From the NCBI RefSeq assembly GCF_000003815.2, contig NC_049990.1:8940290-9004289 (forward strand): DNA of 64,000 nt. Reading direction: 5' to 3'. Below, in pieces: positions 1 to 11,684 of this stretch. Numbering within the stretch: the stretch's first letter is position 1; each line of letters starts with the position of its first letter. The position numbers were made by a program, and so were the translations under genes. The notes below the pieces were generated by a model, which was not told the DNA's origin, made no database searches, and saw only the letters and a list, made by a program, of their open reading frames with translations. The DNA is from Branchiostoma floridae. Its lineage: Eukaryota; Chordata; Leptocardii; Amphioxiformes; Branchiostomatidae.

Positions 1-122
1 CCCTTCCCAATCATCATTGACTGAGTGCGAGAGTAGATAAATAAGTCTGTGCTGTCCATGGGTGGGTAATGTTCACTAAATCCCTGCAGCTGAACATAAG
101 TTACTGAGGGTGGGAAGATATA

Positions 123-227
123 CCTGAACAAGGTCTCGTATGAGGTATAATTCAGATTATACTGTAGATGGTAAGTACATCTTAGCATAACCCCCAATTA
201 TACCTCACTGACTCGACCTTGTTCAGG
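123..227. repeat. Small inverted-repeat (hairpin) element
   Basis: The sequence at 123-135 is the reverse complement of 215-227, and similarity continues inward for about 15 more bases (GAGGTATAATT against AATTATACCTC). The stretch can fold back on itself with a loop of about 50 bases. It looks like a short non-autonomous element or the terminus of one. Its right arm belongs to the 48-base segment that recurs inverted at 6041-6088. Confidence 0.6.
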
Positions 228-244
228 GAGAGTACAATATGCAG
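197..244 (+). repeat. 48-bp segment, left copy of a distant perfect inverted repeat
   Basis: These 48 bases are identical, on the opposite strand, to 6041-6088. No divergence in 48 bases suggests a recent insertion or gene-conversion history. A second short segment, 1-18, also recurs inverted at 5943-5960. The two pairs are in A,B...A',B' order rather than nested A,B...B',A', so this is not a simple terminal inverted repeat pair. The unit probably continues left of the window. Confidence 0.75.
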
Positions 245-1352
245 ACTCCAAAGCTGTATCTGGACAGCACAGGTATCAACTGAAGTATCAGTTATAGTCT
301 AAGAAGGTCAGTTCTCGTGACCTAATGTCCTACCAGTATAACTGTTAGATAACACTGAGTGCCTGATGAACAAACACTGAAAAAGCATTAATCCTTAGGA
401 CTTGGTACACATTGTCCAGTCCCATCAACTTGCCCCCCCCTTTTCCCAAGGGGAAGGAGCCATCCTCAAGTCACCTTTGAGGAGAAAAACACAAACCTCT
501 TGTTTCCCTTCATAGAGGGGAGAAACCCATTAGATGAAGTGGCTGATCCTCGTGAAAGAACAGCCTATAACAATAAAATAAATCAATGTTTATTGCACAA
601 CAATTGTAACGGGTACAATGTACATGTAAGGTAAGGCAATGTATAGCATGAATGTGTTGAACGACTGGGCTAATATAAGAGCGCCCAAGCCATCTATCGA
701 CCACAGGAAACAATAGCTGAAATTCAAGCTAACTGTGGCTCTAAATAAACCAAAGAGTACCAACATACCAATAATACATTTGAATTGGTGTGGTTCATGC
801 AAAACATGAAGTCAACTGTGTTAGATTCCTCCGGAATCCCCATAACGTGTGTAACAAACATACTGAACTTGTAACAAGTAGAAGCCTCATCTGTGGCAAA
901 GGCAATCTTTACAAATACAATCGAAGTGAGTACCAATTTTGGTAACTCAACATCACATTTTAATGTTTCCAGTCAAGTGGATTGCAGGCTGCCAGAAGCC
1001 AGCCTTGTGAGCCTAAATTGCATGGCTCACTTGTCACCCATCACCTACCGGAAGCTCGGGATAGTGACGTTCAGAAAGGTGTCTGGTAACTTGCATTGTT
1101 CCCCAACACCTAATTTAACAGTGAACATTTTACACTCACACATGAGTACAGTTCCACCCTTAACGTGTGAACTTGTATATTTCACTAAGAAACATTAATA
1201 GCAAGAAGTACTTGCAATATGTCAATATCAACTGACATCAAGAGTAGCACTGAAGGACAAGGTACATTGTGGGCCTTCGTCATGTTGCGGACACCAGCAA
1301 AACTATAAGGGTTGACATAATACGAAAAACATCACAAGTTTTATCGTATTAA
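245..1352. other. No gene recognised
   Basis: Short open frames exist on both strands around 590-1198 but none begins with good coding context, matches a family I recognise, or has splice sites that would connect it to another exon. The region includes a C-rich run near 430 and AATAAA-like AT-rich sequence near 573. I treat it as intergenic or repeat-derived. Confidence 0.5.
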
Positions 1353-1575
1353 TCCCATCACATGTCCCATCATATTGATCACATCACATATCTCATCATA
1401 TTGATCACATCACATATCTCATCATATTGATCACATCACATGTCTCATCATATTGATCACATCACATGTCTCATCATATTGATCACATCATATGTCTCAT
1501 CATATTGATCACATCATATGCCTCATCATATTGTTCACATCACATGTCTCATCATATTGATCACATCACATATGC
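1353..1575. repeat. 26-bp minisatellite, about 8.5 copies
   Basis: A unit reading roughly GATCACATCACATGTCTCAT plus CATATT repeats every 26 bases, with point variants (ATATCT for ATGTCT, ATCATATG for ATCACATG). There are no spacers, so this is a plain tandem repeat and not a CRISPR-like array. Each unit contains one GATCACAT and one TCTCATCATATT block. Confidence 0.95.
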
Positions 1576-3310
1576 TTCAGCATACTGACCAGCTGGATAG
1601 TATGATAAAAAACCCAGATGGTAACAATGCAACAACGTCTATTAACGTTAGTCTGTGTGCAAAGACTGCACAAGATAATTAAATTGATCTTCTCTGCAAT
1701 GTCTGCCATGATCAGTTTTGATCATGGCTATGTGTAACATGTTCTACAACTCTGTTGTAAGTTACCTGTGAACTTAAAAGGAACACATATTGCGCTACTT
1801 CAACACCATGTGAAGAAGAGGGGCGACGGACGTTTCCGTCCGTAGAAGCGCCAGCAGTAGCTTAACGCTAATAACAAGCCACAAAACATGTACAAAACAT
1901 AATGTAATTGAAGCAAAAATAGTCTGCACAATTTCTCCGCACAACTCAACCATATTAGCGATAGTTGTGGAGACGTATCAAGCTCGGGCAGCGGCGCCAA
2001 TTCAGAACAAGAGTTCCGAAACTTGAAGTTCACGTTCATATTGGTACATGTAGCCAAGGCGTTTTGCCCCTTGACTTCAGATTACCGCTGTACACGTAAC
2101 CAAGTAACTACTGGTGTAAAATTAGCAGCCAGAAAGGTAGCTAAGTTAATGTAAGGCGGCAGAATTGCGTGCTCGAGGCCCCTCCTCAAAAACAGGGCCA
2201 CCGATTTCCCGAAAAATATGAATGGAACATCGGGGGGCGTTCATGCCGACAAGATAAAAAGCGGGTTGCTTTTAAGGTCTTTTAATACCCATGACACCAC
2301 TGAACGTTACGCTGATAGTGGACTTTCAGTCGGATTCAACCAATGTGATGTTCCCGATAACGTATAACGTGTAAAAAACAGGTCTATAGCTGAGCCTGGA
2401 ACGTAAATTATGGCGGCCAAAATGTTACCAGCACGTTCCAATGACCTTTTGACCCTTTAATGGGGTCCTCTAGCGATTTAAACAAGAATCGCACTTCTGA
2501 TACAACATTAGCCAACGGTATTTATAAACATCCGACTAAGTGCTTGTAGATTCGGTAAGTCTACTGGCAAGAATAGCAGGTTTCACACCTGCATACGAGG
2601 TATTGAACGTCTACAATATTCGAACGGTAGTGTCCTTGATTGGATCAAGGATAAGTTACCTGATTGGCTACCTCAATAGCCCCTGCTCTGGTGACTGGGA
2701 ATCCCCGCCAGTCCAGGACGAGCACGTGGCGAGCAACTGTATACAATGCTCAGATGGTCGGCATATAATAGTTAATCAACCAGTTAAAGAACGTGGTTAA
2801 TATTTTCTTCATCCTAAAACAACAGGAAGAAGACAACGTTCCGGTGTCAAACACCAACATGCTAAGAATGATGAGGATACTTCCAAGCCGAGCGATGTGG
2901 ACGCAAGGCTAAACAGTGTATAACTGACAAGTGTCTGCCATGTTCAGACTATATTGTCTGTTTGCACTATAATGAACACAACAAAACTCCATTGTCGGCT
3001 CTTGTGATAAGGCCGCGCCGAACAGCAAAAAGTGTGGCAATTAAAATTATTGCCATAGCGACGGTTTTAATGTTTATAAGTTTTACAGATTGTTGTTGTT
3101 AATGGGTTTTAATAGTCGTATTCCATTCGTTTGGCGATCGATGTTCATAGAGCATTGCTGTCAAAGGGGGTCCCTTGTGAGTGAAGGGTGAACTAATGTA
3201 AATGCTCCTCATCGATTTTACAAATCAGGGCCTCATTTTACATGAATGATATCAGTTGATCATCCTCTCTAGCTAAATAACAATATGCTAAAAAAAGGGT
3301 TTTTGCCAGT
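1576..3310. other. No gene recognised
   Basis: The stretch has mixed composition and only short open frames (longest about 85 codons) without recognisable motifs. Some of it is mildly GC-rich, such as 1800-2060 and 2150-2260. I see no tRNA, rRNA or convincing exon. Confidence 0.5.
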
Positions 3311-3349
3311 ATCGATATAGATATATATATAGATATATAGATAGATAAA
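3311..3349. repeat. ATAGATAT microsatellite
   Basis: Alternating ATATAG, ATAT and AGATAG units form a simple AT-rich microsatellite. Confidence 0.85.
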
Positions 3350-3354
3350 AATAT

Positions 3355-3795
3355 TTTTCTACTGAATTAATTGTGTTTGTCATGAATTATGCAAATAAGG
3401 CTCTCATTTGCATAAACTATATAACTTGATCATCTCCAACGAATTGACATGCGCAATATATGTTAAGAAAGGAGACTTTTGTCGCCTTTTCTGCTAATTT
3501 ATGCAAATTAGGACCTAATTTGCATAGTTAATGTTAAACGATGTTCACTTGTACATAACTTCCAAATGCTACAAGTAAGAAGTTCCCGTCATTTATCAAA
3601 ATGACATTATAGCATTTTCTCATTAATTATGCAAATTATGCATTTATTTATCAATATTCTCCTCTTTCTCAGTTACAAAGGTCACATGTTGTAATGGTCC
3701 TTTAATTGAGCTGAGCATGTTTCCCAATTTATTATGCAAATTAGCTTCCACTCTGCATAATTCTTCATAACTAATATGTAATTATATTAAGCATC
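3355..3795. repeat. AT-rich interspersed repeat with ATGCAAAT boxes
   Basis: Repeated blocks of ATGCAAAT/ATTTGCAT occur at about 3390, 3408, 3502, 3520, 3630 and 3736 within otherwise AT-rich sequence. Several face each other as inverted pairs (for example ATGCAAATTAGG and CCTAATTTGCAT around 3501-3527). The arrangement is typical of an old dispersed element. No coding capacity is visible. Confidence 0.6.
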
Positions 3796-3799
3796 ACGT

Positions 3800-4215
3800 A
3801 ACCTATCCACATACCAAAAACCATAACAATCCGTCAACCCCTTCTTTAGTTATTCCCTTTAGAAGTCTGACACCTAAGTCTAAACCTGTCCTGCAGTTCC
3901 AAAATAAGCCGCTAGGGGGCCCAAACCTATACCACTTACTTACAGCATCAAGAGCTGTCTACCACTTAAGATTCATAGCCGCAGCATGTCCAGAACTCGA
4001 GATATCAAACCAAGAAGTTCCGCTGCAGTACCGTAACAGGCCACTAGAAGGCCAAAAATCTTATCGCTTCCAGGTCTCAACAAGAACTACCCACGTACCG
4101 AATATCAATACAATTCATCCAGGCGTTCTTGAGCTATGGTGGTCTTCTACAACCGGCACACACATACAAACGCTACCCAAAATATAACTTTCTTGGCGAA
4201 GGTAACCATCACATC
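3800..4215 (+). repeat. Interspersed repeat, retroelement-tail-like, copy 1
   Basis: The block has a CATCCAGGCGTTCTTGAGCT core followed by ACACACATACAAACG and a final ATAACTTTCTTGGCGAAGGT segment. The same order (ATCCAGATGTTCTTGAGTTA, then ACACAGATAGGCAG, then TACCTCCATTTTTCATGGAG) recurs at 19415-19617. The shared 3' layout suggests a non-LTR retrotransposon 3' UTR or its SINE. The assignment is inference. Confidence 0.55.
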
Positions 4216-5190
4216 GCTATCTCACAACCCCCACATGTTTTAAGCTCAAACAATGCTTGTTTCACACATCAGTTTGTACTTTTGAAAACAGAAAGATATT
4301 AAGGGTGAAGAAGGCCACCAAACTTTCCAAACTCCTGGACACATAAACCACGAACGAACCCGGAAGTGATTTCCACGACTCACAGGTCATTTTCCGAGAA
4401 ACATATCTCCACAATCTTTTACCCCCTGTTTCAAATGTTTACATTTCCATGACCACCATACTACATACTACAATTCGGGTACGTTTGAAGTCCTAGGCTT
4501 TTCTCAATTTTGCCCGGCTATCAATCAAAAATTGCCTTGCGCGAATACGGAAAACACTGATGAGCACGTACGTGCCCTGGGCGACTGGAAAGCTTACCCG
4601 TGGAGGTAATGGTACAGTCCGGCATGATGCAACTACGCATGCGCGGACTTTTGACATTCCTGACATTCCTATACAGTTTTTAGAATACTTTGGAAACGGT
4701 TCCACACTATACTATTAAGCTCGCCCATCAGGCGTCGCTAAAAAGGTAAACAATCGTTCTAACCGTAGTAAGTAGGTAAACACAACAATGTTACCTGAAG
4801 TTCCGTGAAGCACACAGAGCTCCTTCTTCCCATCTTCTGGAACATACTTACCAGGAAGAAGTAGAATCATAAGAATGCTCCGCAACCACGCCCGGGACGG
4901 TCAATCCTGAGTGAGCGGAGTTCGGAGGAATACCGCCGACCATTTGCCGACAACATTCGCAATGTTTGCATTGTTTGCATAACAATGGTTTATTAGAAAG
5001 GACACGTGTTCCTCGTATAGAACAATATTCTATCAAGACTACCAAAAACATGTTAGACTCGTCAACATGAACATGTTAAATCTTGTTGTCTAAGTAACAA
5101 CAAAGAGCCAGACGTTTTTCCTAAGTCAACCGCTCATAAAACGACTTTAAATTATGGGTTAAACTGCTGGACGCTCCTCCTAGACGAGCG
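4216..5190. other. No gene recognised
   Basis: Unique-looking sequence without a supportable exon. Short open frames at 4493-4705 and 4848-5051 on the minus strand show no motif. Confidence 0.5.
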
Positions 5191-5860
5191 TAGAATGCAA
5201 CGGCAACATGCCTAACAGCGTGTTCAACATGGAAGCTTATCCGAGCAACCATAACGGAGCGACCGGAGCCCGTAATCTACTTACAGTTCCATTGAGATGT
5301 CGATTACCCCGACCGGCCCACGTGGCACGGCGGCTGCCGCTCCTTCTGAATATGGATGGGGCCACGAGAACAGTCTTCCACCGTTCTCGAATCTTTAGCG
5401 TCACCTGGCGCAAAGAACGTGGGGTATTACCTCAATTCTCCGAAAGGGCCAGTGCCTCAACCTCGGGCACCATGGCCATAGCGGCCGTCTGTGGCTGCGC
5501 TATCCTCCAGGTTTTTCGGCCTGGTGCGCCGATAATGCCAGCTCCGTGTAAGGCACAAGGTATGACGGCCGTCTGTATACGTAGCCTCGCCGATAACCTC
5601 CAGGTTCTACGGCATGCTTGGCCCGAATTCTTCCCGTGCATGTTGCGCCGAAAGGGCCTTTTGGTCCTTCCCAGCGCCTGGCAAGCCTTGAGCGCTAAGC
5701 TCGACCGCCAGTACCGATAGTAGCCCGCCGATAGGGGCTTTTCACCCTTCCCGGTCTTACGGCCTGCTGCGACGATAGTAGCCGACCGATAGGGGCTTAC
5801 CCTATCGGCGGCATGGTGCGCCGAAAGTGGTTCTTCTCGTAGCTCCACCACTTGATAATT
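5191..5860. repeat. GC-rich, CpG-rich stretch with degenerate internal repeats
   Basis: This is much more GC-rich than its surroundings. It contains degenerate repeats: GGCCGTCTGT occurs twice, CCTCCAGGTT(T/C)T(T/A)CGGC occurs at about 5510 and 5597, and (C/G)CCGATAGGGGCTT occurs twice after 5725. Open frames of 170 codons on plus (5208-5720) and 145 codons on minus (5432-5869) overlap each other. Both look like by-products of GC richness, and neither shows a family signature. A decayed coding sequence or a CpG-rich promoter are alternatives. It lies just inside the inverted copy at 5943-6088. Confidence 0.4.
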
Positions 5861-6040
5861 TTCCAACAACGAAAAACTGAGTCACTACCGGATCATACCG
5901 GAGCAAACTCGATGCGTGCACCTTGCGCGAAGCACAAAAGGAAATGATGATTGGGAAGGGGCGTCATCACGTGAGGTCCCATCATGCTTTTCTTTTCTTT
6001 TCTTTGTATGTTGTGCACCATCTAGCGATTCCCAGGAATA

Positions 6041-6088
6041 CTGCATATTGTACTCTCCCTGAACAAGGTCGAGTCAGTGAGGTATAAT
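6041..6088 (-). repeat. 48-bp segment, right copy of a distant perfect inverted repeat
   Basis: This is the exact reverse complement of 197-244. An 18-base companion at 5943-5960 is the reverse complement of bases 1-18. Nearly 5.8 kb separates the copies. Confidence 0.75.
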
Positions 6089-7583
6089 AGGCTCTTTCAT
6101 TGACACTATGTGACCTGTCAGTTGATAGACTACTATAAATGTGGCAACTTTAGACTCCACTTCCTCTCGCTCTGGCAGCTCCCAAAATTCCGGTCAGTCT
6201 GTAGTGACATCATTTGCTGTCACTGTGGTGAGATGAGTATGGAAAAATACCACAAAAACAAACGAACCCCCCAAACAATACCTCTATAACGTTACCTAGA
6301 AATAATGCCACACAACACAGGTTTGTACTGTCAGTTTGTATGCTCGAATAACACACCGTTTACATGAGCTTTTACAGTGGAATACAAAAGCTACATACAT
6401 AACAATATAAGGCGATTTCACTGGGCTGTTCTATTTGAAAAGTTGGCATGACAGTCAAGAAGAAAATGACATGACATATGAGAGGATTTAAGAAAAATAA
6501 AATAAACGTGGGTGCTGAAGAACAAATTAATTCAAGATATGTCAATTAGAAATAGAACTAAAAAAGGGAGGAGCCAGGTGACATTTGCCTTTCTAACCCT
6601 TAACGTTTCAAATAGAATAGCCCAGGATTTTATGAGAGTACGACAATTTCGAACTCAATCTGTAAACAATGGTAGATGGTACAGAAATCATTTCAAGTAC
6701 AAGACTGCGGTGCAATGTGTAAATTAAAAGTTAATAAAAAATAAAAATTAAAAAATCCTTTGCCATTTGCAGAAGGTTCAGCAATTACTGCAAACTTAAA
6801 TGCATTTGCAGTCTCTCTGTTGACATGTACTCAGATCAAGATCTCTACTGGTTGAATGGGTGATTCTGCCAGATCCCAATCTGCATCCTGACATAAACAT
6901 AACATTTTCAACTGCTATGATGACATGAAAGCACTGTGTAATACCAGTGACAGATCTACATCTACATGTTGGGTATCACATTAAATGTTACTCTGCACTA
7001 TGTACATGACTGTTAGTAACATTCGGATGTTAAGCACTGGGTAAATGTTTAAACATCACAGTCACTTTCTATATCATACCGGCAATAATATCTGCATAGT
7101 CGAATTGTCACAAAAATATCTCATTTCTTAATTTTCTACAGACAGTACAAGAGTCTCTAGCAACATACCATTTTGGAAGTCTGCTTATTAGTATTTAATG
7201 TATTGTGACAAGAATGTTTGCTACTGACACTACACATTTTCCTGTCCTACATATTTAATATTATTCTTATGGATCCAGTTATATATAATTTCACTAAAAG
7301 TACAAATGAAAGAAGGCTTTTATAATTATAATCTGATTGTAGGTCACCAGAATATACAAAACTGATCACAAAAACAAAACAACAAAAAAGTATGATATAA
7401 AAATGATCTCAGGTAAACTAAACTGTTGTTATAAAGCATATATTTCATTCATTGGAAAGACTGCAGATGCCCTAACAACCACTTTTGGACATCGTACAAT
7501 TTATGATTCTGTTTCAAGCAGGCTGTAACAGAACAATCTCTACCACTGGATAAAATTTGGAGATCTAATTTTGCATGTTTGAG

Positions 7584-7634
7584 TGACATCCATCACTCTT
7601 CTTCAGCAACACTGAAGAAGAGTGATGGATGTCA
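7584..7634. repeat. Perfect foldback, 23-bp arms
   Basis: The 23 bases at 7584-7606 are the exact reverse complement of 7612-7634, separated by a 5-base loop. With no mismatches it would form a strong hairpin if transcribed. The core CATCCATCACTCTTCTTCAG resembles a sequence near 47020, so it is probably a repeat-family piece. Confidence 0.9.
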
Positions 7635-8475
7635 ATAAAACATCCAGAGCAAAATTTTCGATTTTTTCTCCAGTTGTAGAGGTTGAATTGCATTGAATAT
7701 CACAACTCAAGACTCAGTAATTCTGTCAACTTATTGACTTTCACATCTTTCAGACTTATCTAAGAATATGATATAAATTACTGTTAAACAGCTTTATACA
7801 TAGTTTCAAGAAAGTATCATAATTATGGCATCGTATATAATACTGTAGCCCACACCTTGCCTAATCAAATCTAGAACAGTAGACAGCAACTATAGCATGG
7901 CATAACTAAGTTCCCTTAGGAAAAAATACAAGCTTTATCATTGTACAAAGCAACAAATACTGAATTTCAACACAACACCAACTCCCTGAATTAGCTAAGA
8001 ATGTAAACATATACTATAAAGCATAATTTTGTAGTTATTCTAGGATCACTAATATTACATGGTATTCCTAATTTCTACACTGACAAACGTTCAAAAAATA
8101 TTCTAGCTATAACTGTACATCATTTGCTCCTAGAGGGTCTCTGGTATTACTTAAATTTTCATTATTTGTACACCAGCTAGCTTTGTTATATGTTAGTACC
8201 ACAACATGACATACATGTACAGCATGTACCCTTTCAGAAGAAAACACGTCACCCATGTTTTTTTTCTTTTGTTCCATGTCCAATAACTAAATTTCCTGTA
8301 ATTCCATAACTTTTGCAGTTTAGTTGTCAACATTCACGTAGTTGCACATTGGGTGGTTATAACACCCCATTTCCACTAGAGGCCGAAAACACACTTTGAC
8401 CGTTGAGTGACCAGAGATTTGACAGCTCATTCAACAAATTTCAAAGATAAAGAACAAATCTTTTAGCCTAATAGA

Positions 8476-8556
8476 CATCCTACGTAGTGACCGCTGGCTC
8501 AATACTTTCACTTGCTAACCATGTATTGAGCCAGTGGTCACTACGTACGGAGGATG
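8476..8556. repeat. Foldback element, about 30-bp arms
   Basis: The arm 8476-8505 pairs with 8523-8556 with few mismatches (CTACGTAGTGACCGCTGGCT against AGCCAGTGGTCACTACGTA), around a short loop. It looks like a miniature foldback transposon remnant. Confidence 0.85.
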
Positions 8557-9021
8557 GTACAAATCTTGTGTGTTTTGTTGTGTTTAAAATCATACTTTTT
8601 TTATATAGCATCATATTTCAACTATGAAATCAAAGTTCACAGAAATTCACTTTTGGTCACTGTACAGTCACTCAACAATCACCATCTAGTGAAAAGTGGA
8701 TATCCGGACCTATGCTTTTTTCAAGCAGGTGAGCTTGCACCCAGCTACATGTATTTATAAAGAAGTGCTACATACATTTTGTAATGACTTGTTAACTATG
8801 AATTACATACACCTTTTTATGCATCGTCAACAATGTCTAGCCAGTGAAATATTTCATGTCTGAAGTAACAAAACTCTTTGAGATAAGGACAATTTAGATT
8901 CATCATTTGCTAAAAGAACACGTTTTGCCGCCATTCAAATAAACATATTGCAGCATGGAGTATCGTTGTGGTTGTCCCATACTCTACATCGTACAAATAT
9001 AAAAAGGATGTGAATTCTTCC

Positions 9022-11684
9022 TCAGAGTAGTGACTGCTCAAACATGATTCCCTCGAAGCCCTCTGGCGCTGTGTGGTAGAACTGAGAGAACTGTGTGTCT
9101 AGGATGGCACTCTCATCAACTGGGGTTGGACATGGAAAAGAAAAGAAAAGTAACGGTAACCATAAATTCCATTATTTTTGCAGGAATTTCTTTGACTTTG
9201 GAATTGGCTATGGTATTCTACGTATCCTTTTTCCAATACCATTTTTTAAACATACAACATTATTTGCGCATTTTGCTGCTTATTTGAAAAACTTATGGTA
9301 TGGTCACTCACCATAGAAGACTGGGAAGACTGTTCCTCTGATTCCTGTGACAGTGCAGGGTAACTGTGCCCCATTCCTGTAGAAGTTCATTTCTATATGG
9401 TCGTACGTGACACCCTAAAAAGATACAATGACATTTACAATGTTATGACCAGCATTTAACTACATGACTTTATCTGTATTATTGAAAATACAGAAGTGTA
9501 CTTCATACCTGATATCATTCTGCTCTAAGATTAGAAAAGAAATGAAAAGACGGACAGACAAAACACTGGGTGCATGTGCACTTTGTGCACCAAAATTTAG
9601 AGTTGTGTCCTAATATTCTACTGTGGGTGCACCAGTGCACCTTTATATGTGTAGGGTTATGGACATACTGGGTAGAAACTAATAATTGCTCAGTTCAAGA
9701 AAGTCAAAGAAAGGGTATACAAGATAGTATAATGTTGGAGACTCACAATGACGTCTCCCTCCTCCACATAGTTGGTGAGTTTGTGGATCATTTCTCCGTC
9801 GTGGAACACGGTTCCATCTGACCTCAGTACCCAGCTGTCCTTATCCATCCCCAGGGGGACTGAGTTCAGGTTACTCTTCCTGGTGGCCAAACCAACACCC
9901 CAGATACCTGCAACATGCACAAATGTGTCAAATTCATATTTCAGCAAGTCTCAGGCCAGTCTTGTGATCTCGTGAGACAAGGTCATTCCGTGATCAGGAT
10001 GTACTTTTTTGAAGGGACGTGTCTTACATGTCTTACACTGATTGAAGAATACTTGAAAGTTGAAGTATTCTGTTGACAAATTTGTTGTTACAGCATCACA
10101 TTACGACCATCTTGTTGTTGAGTCTGTTATCTTAAGCATATGAAAATACATTTTTATCAATTTCACATTGCAAAGTTCAGATTTCTTTCCATCCCAACAA
10201 ACAAATTTCTGTCCTGGGATGGAGTGTCCTGGAGACAGCACTGATTACAACTTATATAAGTTATAGCAGGTTTCTTTACACCTACTTGAACTTACCTGTT
10301 GACTGCACCTTGATCTCAAAGTAGGCTTTGTTCTGGACTATAGGTGCATTAGCTAGGGCCGCACCTGTACCACAGATTCTCCTGCAACTCTTCACAATCA
10401 CAACATCGGTTCCTGTGCAAAAAAAAATATACCAAACTTAATGACAATGTGTTTAACCTCATGATGAAATGACATATATGTGCCTGACACACAAAGAAGA
10501 CTACAACTACATACTGAACCATTCAAATGTGGTCATGTGGCTATTGTTCCTGTCAAAAATGTAAAAAATTGACAGGGAGCACAGTATAATAGGCTTAGAT
10601 AAGTGGAGGCCAAATAGAAGAATCTGTACAATATCTTAACAGGTAGTGCATTCAACTTACATGTGGAAGGCCATGACTTTGATCCCTAGTAATAAAGAAA
10701 TAATTTTTTTTCTACCATGACACCCTTTTTTTTACTACTCTAGATAGTTAAGGAATCTTGCTCAGGGGTGTCAGAAGTATTATTTCCCACCATGTTACCC
10801 AAGGCCAGGGCAAGGATTGACAGGTGTTTTCACAAGCCCTATTAAAGGAGCATGCTGTCAATAGTTTCAACATAGAATCTTACTGACAGGACATCCTATC
10901 AATAGGTCAGAAATATTCTTATTGACAGGAACATAGTGTTAATAGCCCCAGCCTTAAAATCTTAATCTTATGTAAATGAACTGTAAAATCTAGTATTTGT
11001 TTTTTTCCTACGAGAAGTTAACAAATTTGATTGTAAAGCTACACCAGCTGAATTTAAAAAACATTGTCACCTTGCCAAGACTGTGGCGTTACTGCATAAT
11101 ATGTTTACTATTCAGACTCAGACAGAAGCGACTACAATACTTTGGGTCTACAATCTTCAGGTAGATTCATCTGTGGCATAAGATATCTAAGCTGGCCAAG
11201 AGTGGAGTCAGCCGTCCACCGTCAAATTCTGCCTGGAGATTATCAATGCTGCATGCTGTTCCGAAACACACCATAATTTTTACACAGACAACAACCGGTA
11301 TCTCAATCTAAAAAAAAAATCCAACAGGGTATGCTACAAAGGACATAATGCTAAAGAATTAAATCATGCAATTTGACACAAAGTCTGAAGCAAAATTCAA
11401 CAATCCGTGGCAAAGGAATAGCCAACAAAATCATGACCATGATGTCATCATCAAAATTGCCCTACTTCGGACCAGGAAAAGGGGGAGGGTCCCAAAACTT
11501 TGAACTTTCAGAGAGTACCTAATCTCAGAACTACGAACAACCGGACGCAGATAAAACGCCAGGGTGTTTCCTTACCCATGTGTGAAGTGTCCAGTTGGAC
11601 TGTGGGCAGTTCTTTGAGCGGAACGTGGTTAAATCCGCCCGCAGACGCCCAACAGCAGCGGAAACAGCAGAAACACGCCGCCAT
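9022..11684 (-). CDS. SPRYD7: SPRY domain-containing protein 7 (SPRYD7), complete, 5 exons
   Basis: Coding exons on the minus strand are 11576-11684, 10296-10412, 9747-9907, 9312-9414 and 9022-9119, all with GT donors and AG acceptors and consistent phases. They add up to 195 codons plus TGA. Human SPRYD7 is about the same length. The N-terminus (starts MAACFCCFRCC, then HVPLKELPTVQLDT) and the core (TDVVIVKSCRRICGTG, QSTGIWGVGLATRK, GDVIGVTYDHIEMNFYRNG, GIRGTVFPVFY, FYHTAPEGFE) match the family closely. The protein is essentially one SPRY/B30.2 beta-sandwich, a protein-interaction module. Its ligand and cellular role are not established to my knowledge. The cysteine-rich N-terminus is a family feature that could be acylated (inference). 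The start ATG at 11684 is preceded by AAAG. It is head to head with the selenoprotein gene. Confidence 0.95.
9567..9660. repeat. Diverged GTGCAC-type MITE fragment in SPRYD7 intron
   Basis: It contains GGGTGCATGTGCACTTTGTG and GGGTGCACCAGTGCACCTTT, which resemble the interior of the intact element at 37518-37880. No terminal inverted repeats are left, so this is a decayed fragment. Confidence 0.5.
10541..10936. repeat. Inverted-repeat-bounded element in SPRYD7 intron 1
   Basis: The left end CTATTGTTCCTGTCAA faces a right end TTGACAGGAACATAG (15-16 bases, 14 matching). Between them TGACAGG/CCTGTCA motifs recur (about 10573, 10893, 10923). This suggests a non-autonomous DNA element of about 0.4 kb. 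No target-site duplication could be established. Confidence 0.4.

Larger units (their letters stand above)
6089..9021. other. Intergenic; SPRYD7 3' UTR at the right end
   Basis: AT-rich sequence without a supportable exon on either strand. Two foldback elements lie inside it (7584-7634 and 8476-8556). The right end must contain the 3' UTR of the minus-strand SPRYD7 gene, but I could not point to a clear AATAAA on that strand, so the transcript end is undefined. Confidence 0.5.

Noticed and set aside
893-1198. 101-codon plus-strand frame near the left end
   Set aside because: Starts at GTG, overlaps open antisense frames, and matches no family I know.
1353-1575. Regular repeats that might look like a CRISPR array
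   Set aside because: The 26-bp units abut without unique spacers; it is a minisatellite in eukaryotic DNA.
5208-5720. 170-codon frame in the GC-rich stretch
   Set aside because: An antisense frame of 145 codons overlaps it and both arise from low stop-codon density in GC-rich sequence. No motif or splice evidence.
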